Shown here: positions 1-6,346 of the stretch, in pieces
How the letters are laid out: every line of letters begins with the position of its first letter
Position numbering within the stretch: the first letter of the stretch is position 1
Assembly (NCBI GenBank): GCA_025927435.1
Contig: JAICLM010000061.1
Span: forward strand, 1-10,443
Origin: Thermoleophilia bacterium
Lineage (GTDB): Bacteria > Actinomycetota > Thermoleophilia > Gaiellales > Gaiellaceae
Reading direction: 5' to 3'
DNA length: 10,443 nucleotides
The notes under the pieces: generated by a model
Database searches by the model: none
The model's input: only the letters and a program-made list of their open reading frames with translations
What the model was told of the DNA's origin: nothing
Made by a program: the position numbers and the translations under genes

Positions 1-1415
1 ACCTCGGCCCGCTGCGGTTGCAGCCCGACGATCTCCCGGCGCTGGTCGGCCGTGCGAGACCGGTAGAGGTCGATCTGGCGGTCGATCTCCGTCCGGTCGA
101 GCGCCGACCCCTGGACCACGTCGGGGTCGTACTTCGACAGGCGGTGGCGGACCGCGGCGAGGTTCGTGAGCGCGCCGCCGAGGCCGACGAGCGCGGCAGG
201 TCGCTGCCGGCCGTCGAGCCGCACGAGGTCGGCGGAGATCGCCTGGAGCGCTTCCGTAACGACCTCGTTCGAGACGGCGCCGTCGAGGCCGAAGCGCTCG
301 GTGTACCGCGCGGCGCCGACCTCCAGGCTGAACCGCTCCTCCACTCGCCCGGCCCGGCCGAACGTGAACTCGGTGCTGCCGCCGCCGGTGTCGAAGACGA
401 CGAGCGACTCCCGGCCGACATCGAGCTCGGCCGTCGCCGCGAGGTACGCGAGCCGTGCCTCCTCCTCGCCGGGGATGACCTCGATGCCGACACCGCAGCG
501 CTCGCGCACGGCCTCCACAAGCTCGGCGGAGTTGGCGGCGCGCCGCATCGCGGCCGTCGCGACGGCCGCGATCTCGGCCACGCCGGCCCGCCGTGCCTCC
601 TCGACCATGCCGACGATCGCGTCGGCGGTTCGCCGCAGCGGCTCCGGCTGGAGCTCGCCCGACTCCTGCAGCCCTTCGCCCAGCCGCGTGACCTCGGCGC
701 GGTCGACGACCGTCTGCCAGTGGCTGCCGGCGCGACGCTCGCCGACGTGGAGCTTGACCGAGTTCGTGCCGACGTCGATCACCGCGAACCGCACCGGGTC
801 GAGGCCGAGGAGGGTCTTCAGCCCGCGGGCGAGGCAGACGTTCGGCCGGCCGACGAGCTGCAGCTCGCGTATCGCTGCGGCCACGAGCTCGGGCTCCTCC
901 GCCTCGACGGCGATCGTCCGCGCCGACCGTTTGCCCGTTCTCACCTCCGACAGCTCGGCCATGCAGTCGCCGAGCCGGTAGTGGACTCGCCGCTTGTGCA
1001 CCTCGACTGCCGCGAGCGCGGGACTCGATCCGACCACCTCGTCGACCAGCTGCTCGGGCGTGTACGCGTCGCGCATGAGCTCTCCGCCCGAGACGCCGAG
1101 CGCGCCGAGAACGACCTGGACGTCGGCGGCGCCGAGCGGGAACGAGCCCTTGAGCACGGGACGCCATTGCTCGAGCCCGTTGCCGTCGACGGCTTCGAGC
1201 CGCTTCACGTCCAACAACCCGTCGCGGACCTTCACCGAGGCGTCGCTCTCCTGCGAGAGCACGTAGAGCTCGTCGCTCTCGTGCTCGCGCTCGGCCTCGC
1301 GCAGGTCGAGGAGCCCCTCCGCGGCGCCGAAGCTCTCGCCGAAGGTGCGCCACTCCCAGCGCGGGACGATCCCGGCGACGGCAGCGGTACCCGAGGCGGA
1401 AGGCGCTTCGCTCAG
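1..1415 (-). CDS. CYTH-like domain fused to Ppx/GppA phosphatase (C-terminus cut by window edge)
   Basis: Ppx/GppA enzymes hydrolyse terminal phosphates of polyphosphate or convert pppGpp to ppGpp in the cytoplasm. Counting from a CTG at 1415, residues about 19-207 resemble a CYTH/triphosphate-tunnel domain: EWRTFG near residue 21, VKVRDG at 61-66, DVKRL at 69-73, LEQWRP at 81-86, HKRRVHYRLG near 140 and an acidic VEAEE strand at 170-174. Residue 208 onward is Ppx/GppA: phosphate loop VIDVGTNSVKL at 212-222, VATAAMR near 285, GEEEARL at 316-322 (region of the catalytic Glu in known Ppx), DTGGGSTE at 342-349 and GLGGALTN at 411-418. The frame is open across the domain junction, so this is one fused protein. 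About 471 residues are visible; short Ppx domains are around 300 residues, so roughly 40 are missing at the left edge. The gene overlaps the stop of the upstream CYTH gene and is probably co-transcribed with it. The start is uncertain (CTG with a good Shine-Dalgarno; no ATG, GTG or TTG keeps the first strand). The Ppx call is firm; polyphosphate versus pppGpp specificity cannot be told. Confidence 0.88.
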   Translation of the reverse strand, partial: MSEAPSASGTAAVAGIVPRWEWRTFGESFGAAEGLLDLREAEREHESDELYVLSQESDASVKVRDGLLDVKRLEAVDGNGLEQWRPVLKGSFPLGAADVQVVLGALGVSGGELMRDAYTPEQLVDEVVGSSPALAAVEVHKRRVHYRLGDCMAELSEVRTGKRSARTIAVEAEEPELVAAAIRELQLVGRPNVCLARGLKTLLGLDPVRFAVIDVGTNSVKLHVGERRAGSHWQTVVDRAEVTRLGEGLQESGELQPEPLRRTADAIVGMVEEARRAGVAEIAAVATAAMRRAANSAELVEAVRERCGVGIEVIPGEEEARLAYLAATAELDVGRESLVVFDTGGGSTEFTFGRAGRVEERFSLEVGAARYTERFGLDGAVSNEVVTEALQAISADLVRLDGRQRPAALVGLGGALTNLAAVRHRLSKYDPDVVQGSALDRTEIDRQIDLYRSRTADQRREIVGLQPQRAE

Positions 1416-2194
1416 GACTTCGCCTCCGCCCGCTCGCGGGCGAAGTACTCGAGCGCCTTGCGGGTCTTCGTCTCCTGCTCGCCCGAGAGATCGACGCCGC
1501 GCCGGGCGAGGAAGGCGCGGGTCTCGGCCGCGACCTGGAACGCCTCGTTCGTCTCGCTGCGCGTCGACAGCTCGAGGATGCGGGAGCCGTCCGGGTAGAT
1601 CCACATCTCGGCCACGACCTTGCGCCCGAGATCGGGCGGGACGAAGCGCAGCTTGAGGACGAAGATCGGGCCGAGGACGACGAGGTCGTCGAGCCCGATC
1701 CCCTGTGGCGCATGGGCCGCGTAGAGCTGCCGCTGCTCCTTGGAGAAGAGCTTGCGCACAGGCAGCGTCCCGTCGGCCACGCGCCGGACGTCGGCCGGGT
1801 CCGGGGAGCCCTTGAGCGTCCCTGAGCAGACGAAGCCACCGGGCAGCGCGTCCACCTCGACGCGGAAGGCGCTCGAGCGCCGCAGATCCTCCGGCAGGTC
1901 GGTCGGCGTGACCGGCCGCAGCTTGACGATCGAGTCCCCGCCCTTCCCCTGGATCCGCCGCGCGCGGACGACGACGCCGTGGGCGTCGAGGTCGAGCTCG
2001 GGGGTGTCGAAGAAGAAGACCTGGCGGATCTGCGCCTCGAGCGGATCGAGCTCGAGCGCCGCGACAGTCGAGCGCTGGTGCGGCTCCGGCACCGTCAGCT
2101 TCAGCTCGACGCTGTCGGCTCCCTGGAGCAGCTCGAGCAGCCGAACCACCTCCTCGTTCGAGAAGGCGGGCGGCGCGGTCGGGGCAGAAGACAT
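1412..2194 (-). CDS. CYTH domain (triphosphate tunnel metalloenzyme superfamily) protein
   Basis: CYTH proteins bind triphosphate-containing ligands (inorganic triphosphate, polyphosphate, thiamine triphosphate or ATP) in an eight-stranded tunnel. In this 260-residue protein the family pattern is visible in order: VELKL at 29-33 (equivalent to ExExK but with Ser28 at the first Glu), VFFFDTPELDL at 59-69, VVVRARR at 74-80, VKLRPV at 90-95, FRVEVD at 110-115, VLKLRF at 179-184, EMWIYPDGSRILEL at 197-209, and a helical C-terminus. The length is a little above a bare CYTH domain; there is no CHAD domain. ATG at 2194 is preceded by an excellent Shine-Dalgarno. It is the first gene of a minus-strand pair, overlapping the CYTH-Ppx fusion, which suggests a role in polyphosphate or triphosphate metabolism. 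The exact substrate, or whether it is only a binding protein, cannot be decided from sequence. Confidence 0.88.
   Translation of the reverse strand: MSSAPTAPPAFSNEEVVRLLELLQGADSVELKLTVPEPHQRSTVAALELDPLEAQIRQVFFFDTPELDLDAHGVVVRARRIQGKGGDSIVKLRPVTPTDLPEDLRRSSAFRVEVDALPGGFVCSGTLKGSPDPADVRRVADGTLPVRKLFSKEQRQLYAAHAPQGIGLDDLVVLGPIFVLKLRFVPPDLGRKVVAEMWIYPDGSRILELSTRSETNEAFQVAAETRAFLARRGVDLSGEQETKTRKALEYFARERAEAKS
1413..1427 (-). promoter_or_regulatory. Shine-Dalgarno and probable CTG start overlapping upstream stop
   Basis: On the minus strand GGAGG (1427-1423) lies 7 bases before CTG (1415-1413). That CTG overlaps the TGA stop (1414-1412) of the preceding CYTH gene, giving a CTGA junction of the same geometry as common ATGA/GTGA couplings. 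Reading the fusion frame backwards from the CYTH core, I find no ATG, GTG or TTG between this point and at least 75 bases upstream. The first downstream alternatives are a GTG at about residue 52 and an ATG at residue 114, and both would remove conserved CYTH strands. CTG initiation is rare, so this remains an inference. Confidence 0.5.
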
Positions 2195-2200
2195 TCTGAT

Positions 2201-2206
2201 CCTCCT
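2201..2206 (-). promoter_or_regulatory. Ribosome binding site of CYTH gene
   Basis: AGGAGG on the minus strand ends 6 bases before the ATG at 2194. This fixes the start of the CYTH gene. Confidence 0.8.
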
Positions 2207-2357
2207 CTCTGCACCCCAGAGTCGCCCGGCGAGGGCCGCCGGTCGTCGTCACAAGTGGGTGAAACCACCGAGGAGGGGAGTGCGCACCCCGTCCCACCTC
2301 GCACGCGCAGCCTGGGCGCGGGAGGCGCCAGATGCCACGTTTCGGCCGACCTGTCCG

Positions 2358-2364
2358 AAGGAGG
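2358..2364 (+). promoter_or_regulatory. Ribosome binding site of DUF7144-like gene
   Basis: AAGGAGG, near-complete anti-16S complementarity, lies 8 bases before the GTG at 2373. It decides that start over any upstream extension of the open frame. Confidence 0.85.
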
Positions 2365-2372
2365 AACAATCA

Positions 2373-2786
2373 GTGGCTACCGTCACCCGTGACGACGCAT
2401 ACGAGTTCGACGAGGAGCGCGGCTTCGGCTGGCTCCTCTTCGCGGCGACCATGCTCGGGCTCGCCGGCGTCCTCAGCATCTTCGACGGCATCGCGGCGCT
2501 GTCGAAGTCGAGCTTCTACGCCGCGAACGCGCACTTCGTGTTCAGCGACCTGCGCACGTGGGGCTGGTTCATGCTCGTCGTCGGGGCGCTTCTCATCGTC
2601 GCCGCCATGGGGGTGTTCCAGGGATCGGGATTCGCCCGCTGGTTCGGGATCTTCGCGGCCGGTCTGAACGCGCTCACGTTCTTCGGGGCCGTCCAGTCGT
2701 ATCCGTTCTGGTCGCTGATGGTCTTTTCGCTCGACGTGCTCGTGATCTATGCGCTGGCCGTCTACGGCGGCAAGCGAATGGAGTGA
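2373..2786 (+). CDS. Four-helix membrane protein, DUF7144-like
   Basis: This is a 137-residue integral membrane protein of unknown function. A short acidic N-terminus (DDAYEFDEERG) is followed by four hydrophobic segments at about residues 19-41, 63-83, 89-107 and 111-132, ending in a basic cytoplasmic-type tail (GGKRME). The pattern of GWLLFAATML, an IFDGIAAL turn, a W-rich second helix and FAAGLNALTFF matches the actinobacterial small membrane protein family now labelled DUF7144, as I recall it. GTG at 2373 is chosen from the strong Shine-Dalgarno. The gene stands alone: divergent from the CYTH gene and followed 24 bases after its stop by a terminator-like hairpin. It carries no catalytic motif, so no function is proposed. 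Confidence 0.88.
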   Translation: MATVTRDDAYEFDEERGFGWLLFAATMLGLAGVLSIFDGIAALSKSSFYAANAHFVFSDLRTWGWFMLVVGALLIVAAMGVFQGSGFARWFGIFAAGLNALTFFGAVQSYPFWSLMVFSLDVLVIYALAVYGGKRME

Positions 2787-2810
2787 GCAACTCCACCTGA
2801 CCCGCCCGTG

Positions 2811-2841
2811 GGAGCCCCGGACGCCGACGCGCCGGGGCTCC
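2811..2841 (+). terminator. Terminator-like hairpin after DUF7144-like gene
   Basis: A perfect 10-bp inverted repeat, GGAGCCCCGG (2811-2820) and CCGGGGCTCC (2832-2841), with an 11-base loop, lies 24 bases after the stop codon. No clear U-tract follows, as is common in high-GC actinobacteria, so termination strength is uncertain. Confidence 0.75.
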
Positions 2842-2996
2842 TCACTTCGGGCGAGGATTCAGCTGCGGCGGTCGCAGGTGCACGTGCGGCCCGGAGCCGC
2901 GGCAGGCGCCCACGTCCGCGTCCGTGAGGCCCGCACCTCCATCGGCGGATGCCCGCCCCGTGCCGTCCCCGGTCCGGCGGTGGGAGTCTCACCGGC

Positions 2997-3443
2997 GTGG
3001 CGGAACCGGCTCGCCTCGTCGTGGTGTCGTGCGCTTCCCGCGTAGACGCGGAGCGAGCGCAGGACGCGCTCGCCGAGCTCGAGGCGGGCATCCTCGACGC
3101 CGTTGTGGTCACGCGTCTGGAGAGCGGTCGGGTGGAGCTGCACCAGACGCATCAGGTCGCGGCCGGGGAGGGCGTCGTCGCCGGTGGGGCGGTCGGGTTC
3201 GTCGCGGGGATGCTCCTCGGCGGCCCGGTCGGTGGCGCGCTGCTCGGTATGTTCGGCGGCGGGGTCTGGGGCGCCCGCGACACCGGGGTCCCGGACGGGC
3301 GCCTGCAGGAGCTCGGCGAGTCGCTCGCCCCGGGAGGCGCGCTGCTGTGCACGCTCGTGCGGTCCGACGACGCGGCCGCCGCGCGCGATGCGCTTTCGTC
3401 CTACGGCGAGGTCGCCGACGTGGACGCGCCCGCGCTCCCGTAG
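2997..3443 (+). CDS. DUF1269-like protein with glycine-zipper segment
   Basis: This 148-residue protein of unknown function has the DUF1269 layout. An N-terminal beta strand (ARLVVVSCAS) leads into a helix rich in Ala, Glu and Leu (ERAQDALAELEAG). A second strand (DAVVVTR) and a short Gly-turn strand (SGRVELHQTH) follow, then a long glycine-zipper hydrophobic hairpin at about residues 57-92 (VAGGAVGFVAGMLLGG and neighbours), and a C-terminal strand (GALLCTLV) before a last helix. GTG at 2997 is preferred because the protein then begins directly before strand 1; a GGGAG at 2982-2986 sits 10 bases upstream. An ATG at 2949 in frame would add 16 low-complexity residues. The 3' end overlaps the flippase-like gene on the other strand by 43 bases. 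Confidence 0.82.
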   Translation: MAEPARLVVVSCASRVDAERAQDALAELEAGILDAVVVTRLESGRVELHQTHQVAAGEGVVAGGAVGFVAGMLLGGPVGGALLGMFGGGVWGARDTGVPDGRLQELGESLAPGGALLCTLVRSDDAAAARDALSSYGEVADVDAPALP

Positions 3444-4453
3444 CGGCGGCGGTGGAGCAGGTACGCGACACCGCCGACGAGCAGCGGCAGCCAGAACGTG
3501 AGCAGCCGGTACGCGAGCGTCGCGACGACGGCCTGGTGCGCAGTGGTGCCGGCGAGCGTCAGCAGTCCCGTGAGCCCGGCCTCCACGAAGCCGAGCCCGC
3601 CCGGCGTGAAGGGGATCAGGGTCAGCAGCATCGAGCCCGAGTACGCGAGCACGACGAGCGACGGATTGGGCCGCGCACCGACGGCCGCGAGACAGCAGAG
3701 GAGCCCGAGATAGTCGAAGGCGGGCTTGGCGACGATCGCGCAGAGGGCGAAGGGCCAGCGGGTGCCGAACGCATGCCGTAGCCCGTCGCGCTGCGCCAGG
3801 AGTCGCTCGCCCGAGCCGTGGGCATCCCGCTTGCCGGGAAACAGGCGGAGGACGGCGTCGACCGCTCGCCCGGCCTCCTGCAACGGCCGGTCCCAGAGGA
3901 ACGCGGCGAGCCCGGCGAGGACCGCGAGCACGAATGCGCCTGCCCCGATGTAGGCGGTCGTCAGCAGCCCGCGCGGCGCCTGCAGGCCGCCGAGGATCGC
4001 GGGCAGGGCGAGCAGGGGGAAGGCGAGGATCGTGGCCGTGTTCGCGATCGAGACCGCGGCCAGCCCGGCGGCCACGTCGTCGCGCCGCACGCCGGCGCGG
4101 ACGAGCAGCCGGTAGGAGAACGCCCCCGCGGTCGCCCCGCCGCCGGGGATCACGTTGCCCGCGGCGTTCCCGGCGAGCTGCGACGTCCCCACGGCGAACC
4201 AGCTCGGTGTCCGTAGCGCGATCCGCTGCACCTCCCAGAGCGCCGTCACGCTCGTGGCCTCGAAGACGACCGCCAGGAGAAGCCACCAGGGCTCGACGTC
4301 GGCGAGCGAGTGCCACTGGGTGAAGAGGTCGACGAGGCTCGGGAAGAGGAAGTAGAGCGAGACCGCTGTCGCGAGCAGCAACAGCACGCGGAAGATCACG
4401 CGCCAGGGCTTCCTGCCGTGGGCGTGGACCTCCGGCTGGGACGCCGTGGCCAT
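3401..4453 (-). CDS. YbhN-family flippase-like integral membrane protein
   Basis: A 350-residue polytopic protein with about eight hydrophobic segments, of the lysylphosphatidylglycerol-synthase transmembrane region / YbhN type (UPF0104, 'flippase-like domain'). Diagnostic stretches are TSQLAGNAAGNVIPGGGATAG at 90-110, the helix SIANTATILAFPLLALPAI, the strongly conserved PFTPGGLGFVEAGLTGLL at 281-298, and AYRLLTFWLPL at 314-324. The soluble C-terminal aminoacyl-transfer domain of MprF is absent, so lipid translocation rather than synthesis is the likelier role; the substrate is unknown. ATG at 4453 begins a normal cytoplasmic N-terminus (basic, before helix 1); an ATG at 4558 in frame would add 35 low-complexity residues and run into the opposite gene's ribosome binding site. 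No good Shine-Dalgarno is seen at 4453. It is divergent from the 41-residue protein gene. Confidence 0.88.
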   Translation of the reverse strand: MATASQPEVHAHGRKPWRVIFRVLLLLATAVSLYFLFPSLVDLFTQWHSLADVEPWWLLLAVVFEATSVTALWEVQRIALRTPSWFAVGTSQLAGNAAGNVIPGGGATAGAFSYRLLVRAGVRRDDVAAGLAAVSIANTATILAFPLLALPAILGGLQAPRGLLTTAYIGAGAFVLAVLAGLAAFLWDRPLQEAGRAVDAVLRLFPGKRDAHGSGERLLAQRDGLRHAFGTRWPFALCAIVAKPAFDYLGLLCCLAAVGARPNPSLVVLAYSGSMLLTLIPFTPGGLGFVEAGLTGLLTLAGTTAHQAVVATLAYRLLTFWLPLLVGGVAYLLHRRRYGSAGASTSATSP

Positions 4454-4576
4454 CGCCGTGCACCGTAGCTTCGCCCCGGGTCGGGTGCACCTGCCCCCGG
4501 CGGGCGTGCCCGCCTCCTGGCAAGGGACGGGGGACCGTGGTGCGATCCCGGCAGACACGAGGAGAGGACGCGTCTG
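4454..4576. promoter_or_regulatory. Divergent intergenic region with inverted repeat
   Basis: This 123-base gap lies between the flippase-like gene (minus) and the small-protein/MFS pair (plus). It contains a perfect 7-bp inverted repeat with a 2-base loop, GGCGGGC-GT-GCCCGCC (4499-4514), and two GTGCAC palindromes at 4458-4463 and 4485-4490. These could be operator half-sites, but such words are frequent at this GC content. I found no convincing -10 element. Confidence 0.4.
4561..4567 (+). promoter_or_regulatory. Ribosome binding site of the 41-residue protein gene
   Basis: GGAGAGG lies 9 bases before ATG 4577. It supports translation of the small frame rather than of an upstream-extended transporter. 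Confidence 0.7.
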
Positions 4577-4702
4577 ATGGAGATCGGGAAGCCGCTGAAG
4601 AAGATCGTCGTCGAGCCGATCCGAAATCCGGTCCCGGAGCGGACGCCGAAGCCGGCGCCCGAGCCCGCGCCACCGGCACGCGAGCCGGCGCGCCGGGTTT
4701 GA
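4577..4702 (+). CDS. Small proline-rich protein (MEIGKP type), 41 residues
   Basis: A 41-residue, highly basic and proline-rich protein of unknown function. It begins MEIGKPLKKIVVEPIRNPVP and continues as alternating Pro, Ala, Glu and Arg to a TGA at 4700-4702. I recognise the opening pattern (MEIGKP, then a VEP and PVP motif, then a Pro/Ala/Glu tail) from small hypothetical proteins common in actinobacterial genomes; no function is known to me. It has its own Shine-Dalgarno at 4561-4567 and its stop overlaps the TTG start of the MFS gene (TTGA), so the two are probably translationally coupled. No membrane segment or metal motif is present. It is short enough to be missed by length-filtered gene calling. 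The main doubt is whether low complexity in GC-rich DNA mimics coding, but start, ribosome site and junction all agree. Confidence 0.78.
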   Translation: MEIGKPLKKIVVEPIRNPVPERTPKPAPEPAPPAREPARRV

Positions 4703-6345
4703 GCCAGGCTTCGGCCGCCGGCGCGACGCCGGCCGACGGCAAGACCGCCGCGGGGGCCGCCGGCGGGATGGTCCTGCTGACGCTCGCGGCGGGGCAGTTC
4801 CTCATGACCCTCGACAGCTCGGTCATGAACGTCTCGATCGCGACGGTCGCCGACGACGTGGGCACGACGGTGACGGGGATCCAGGGCGCGATCACCGCCT
4901 ACACGCTCGTGATGGCCTGCCTGATGATCACGGGCGCGAAGATCGGCGCTCTGATCGGACGCAAGCGCGCGTTCGCCATCGGCTGCGTGATCTACGGCTG
5001 CGGCTCGCTGACGACGGCGCTCGCTCCCAACCTGCCGGTGCTGCTGCTCGGGTGGTCGTTCCTCGAGGGCGTCGGCGCGGCGCTGATCCTGCCGGCGATC
5101 GTCGCGCTCGTCGCCTCGAACTTCCCTGCGGAGCGGCGTCCGGCCGCGTACGGGCTGGTCGCCGCGGCGGGCGCGGTGGCGGTCGCGGTCGGGCCGCTGA
5201 TCGGCGGTTTCGCCACCACGTACTTCTCCTGGCGCTGGGTCTTCGCCGGCGAGGTGGTGCTCGTGCTCGTGATCCTCGTCCTCGCGCGGCGCATCGCCGA
5301 CTCGCCGGCGACCGAGAGGCCGAAGCTCGATCTGGTCGGCGCGGCGCTCTCCGCGCTCGGCCTCGGGCTGTTCGTCTTCGGGATCCTCAAGTCGGGCGAG
5401 TGGGGCTGGATCCAGCCGCGGGAGGGCGGGCCGAGCTGGGGGACCCTCTCACCGGTGATCTGGCTGCTCCTCGGCGGTCTCTTGGTCCTCTGGGGCCTGT
5501 TCCGCTGGGAGGATCACGTCGAGGCCGGGGGAGGAGAGCCGCTCGTCCGCCGCGAGCTGTTCCGGAACCGGCAGCTCAACGGCGGCCTCACGATGTTCCT
5601 CTTCCAGTACCTCGTCCAGGCCGGGATCTTCTTCGTCGTGCCGCTCTACCTGTCGGTCGCGCTCGGGCTGTCGGCGATCGACACCGGAGTGCGGATCCTG
5701 CCGCTCTCGGTCACCCTGCTGGCAGCGGCGGTCGGCGTTCCCCGGATTTTCCCGCGGGCGTCGCCGAGACTGATCGTTCGCTGCGGCCTGCTCGCGCTTC
5801 TCGCCGGAACCGTCGTGCTGCTCGGCGCGCTCGATGTCGACTCCGGGGCGGAGATCGTGCTCGTGCCGCTACTCCTGATCGGGCTCGGGGTCGGCGCTCT
5901 CGCCTCTCAGCTCGGCGCCGTCACGGTCTCGGCGGTGCCCGACGACCAGGCCTCGGAGGTCGGCGGCGTCCAGAACACGATGACGAACCTCGGCGCGTCG
6001 ATCGGGACGGCGCTCGCCGGTGCGATCCTCATCGCCACGCTGAGCACGACGTTCGCGGCGAACATCCAGTCGAGCGACGCGATCCCCGCCCGCGCCAAGT
6101 CCGAGGCGCAGGTGCAGCTCGCCGGCGGCGTCCCGTTCGTCTCCGATGCCGCTCTGAATTCGGCGCTCGAGGAGGCGCATGTGCGCTCGAACCAGGCCGA
6201 AGCCGCGGTCGCGGCGTACGAGGACGCCCGGATCGCCGGGCTCGAGTCCGCGCTCGCGGTGCTCGCGCTCGCCGCGGTCATCGCACTGTTCCTCGCCCAG
6301 AAGATCCCGACCGTGCAGCCGGGAGCGGCGGAAGCCTCGGTGTAG
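4699..6345 (+). CDS. MFS transporter, DHA2 (14-helix, EmrB/QacA-type) family
   Basis: A proton-coupled efflux-type transporter of the inner membrane, 548 residues from TTG 4699. DHA2 features are visible: the helix-1 motif LDSSVMNVSI at 38-47 (Asp39), motif A at 79-90 (GAKIGALIGRKR), Arg/Glu-bearing loops, and the antiporter motif C at 158-170 (GAVAVAVGPLIGG). A long hydrophobic series consistent with 14 helices follows, with a large extracytoplasmic loop rich in Ala and Gln just before the last helix. TTG 4699 is chosen because it overlaps the preceding small gene's stop and leaves a short N-terminal tail; ATG 4768 (residue 24) is an alternative immediately before helix 1. Substrates of such pumps (drugs, dyes, metabolites) cannot be read from sequence. 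It is the second gene of a two-gene unit; no adjacent TetR/MarR regulator is present. Confidence 0.9.
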   Translation: MSQASAAGATPADGKTAAGAAGGMVLLTLAAGQFLMTLDSSVMNVSIATVADDVGTTVTGIQGAITAYTLVMACLMITGAKIGALIGRKRAFAIGCVIYGCGSLTTALAPNLPVLLLGWSFLEGVGAALILPAIVALVASNFPAERRPAAYGLVAAAGAVAVAVGPLIGGFATTYFSWRWVFAGEVVLVLVILVLARRIADSPATERPKLDLVGAALSALGLGLFVFGILKSGEWGWIQPREGGPSWGTLSPVIWLLLGGLLVLWGLFRWEDHVEAGGGEPLVRRELFRNRQLNGGLTMFLFQYLVQAGIFFVVPLYLSVALGLSAIDTGVRILPLSVTLLAAAVGVPRIFPRASPRLIVRCGLLALLAGTVVLLGALDVDSGAEIVLVPLLLIGLGVGALASQLGAVTVSAVPDDQASEVGGVQNTMTNLGASIGTALAGAILIATLSTTFAANIQSSDAIPARAKSEAQVQLAGGVPFVSDAALNSALEEAHVRSNQAEAAVAAYEDARIAGLESALAVLALAAVIALFLAQKIPTVQPGAAEASV

Positions 6346-6346
6346 C

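Larger units (their letters stand above)
2195..2372. promoter_or_regulatory. Divergent intergenic region
   Basis: This 178-base gap separates the divergently transcribed CYTH gene and the DUF7144-like gene and must carry promoters for both. Apart from the two Shine-Dalgarno sites, it holds an 8-bp palindrome GTGCGCAC at 2280-2287. I could not find convincing -35/-10 pairs; the region is GC-rich and without an AT-rich hexamer. No small gene is evident in it. Confidence 0.45.

Noticed and set aside
18..1598. Long plus-strand open frame of about 526 codons
   Set aside because: It is the antisense shadow of the minus-strand CYTH-Ppx gene; its composition is Arg/Ala/Asp-rich low complexity with no domain, while the minus strand shows clear Ppx motifs.
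2195..2372. Possible ECF-type promoter (GAAAC and CGTC words at 2261 and 2290)
   Set aside because: The spacing of 24 bases is too long for known ECF promoters, so I do not call it.
4537..4698. N-terminal extension of the MFS protein from GTG 4537
   Set aside because: The 54 added residues are low complexity and overlap the small gene's ribosome site and coding frame; the TTG at 4699 fits the coupled junction.
2859..4895. Minus-strand open frame of about 678 codons
   Set aside because: It runs in the wrong frame across DUF1269-like, flippase-like and MFS genes, is Arg/Ala/Pro-rich and shows no domain.
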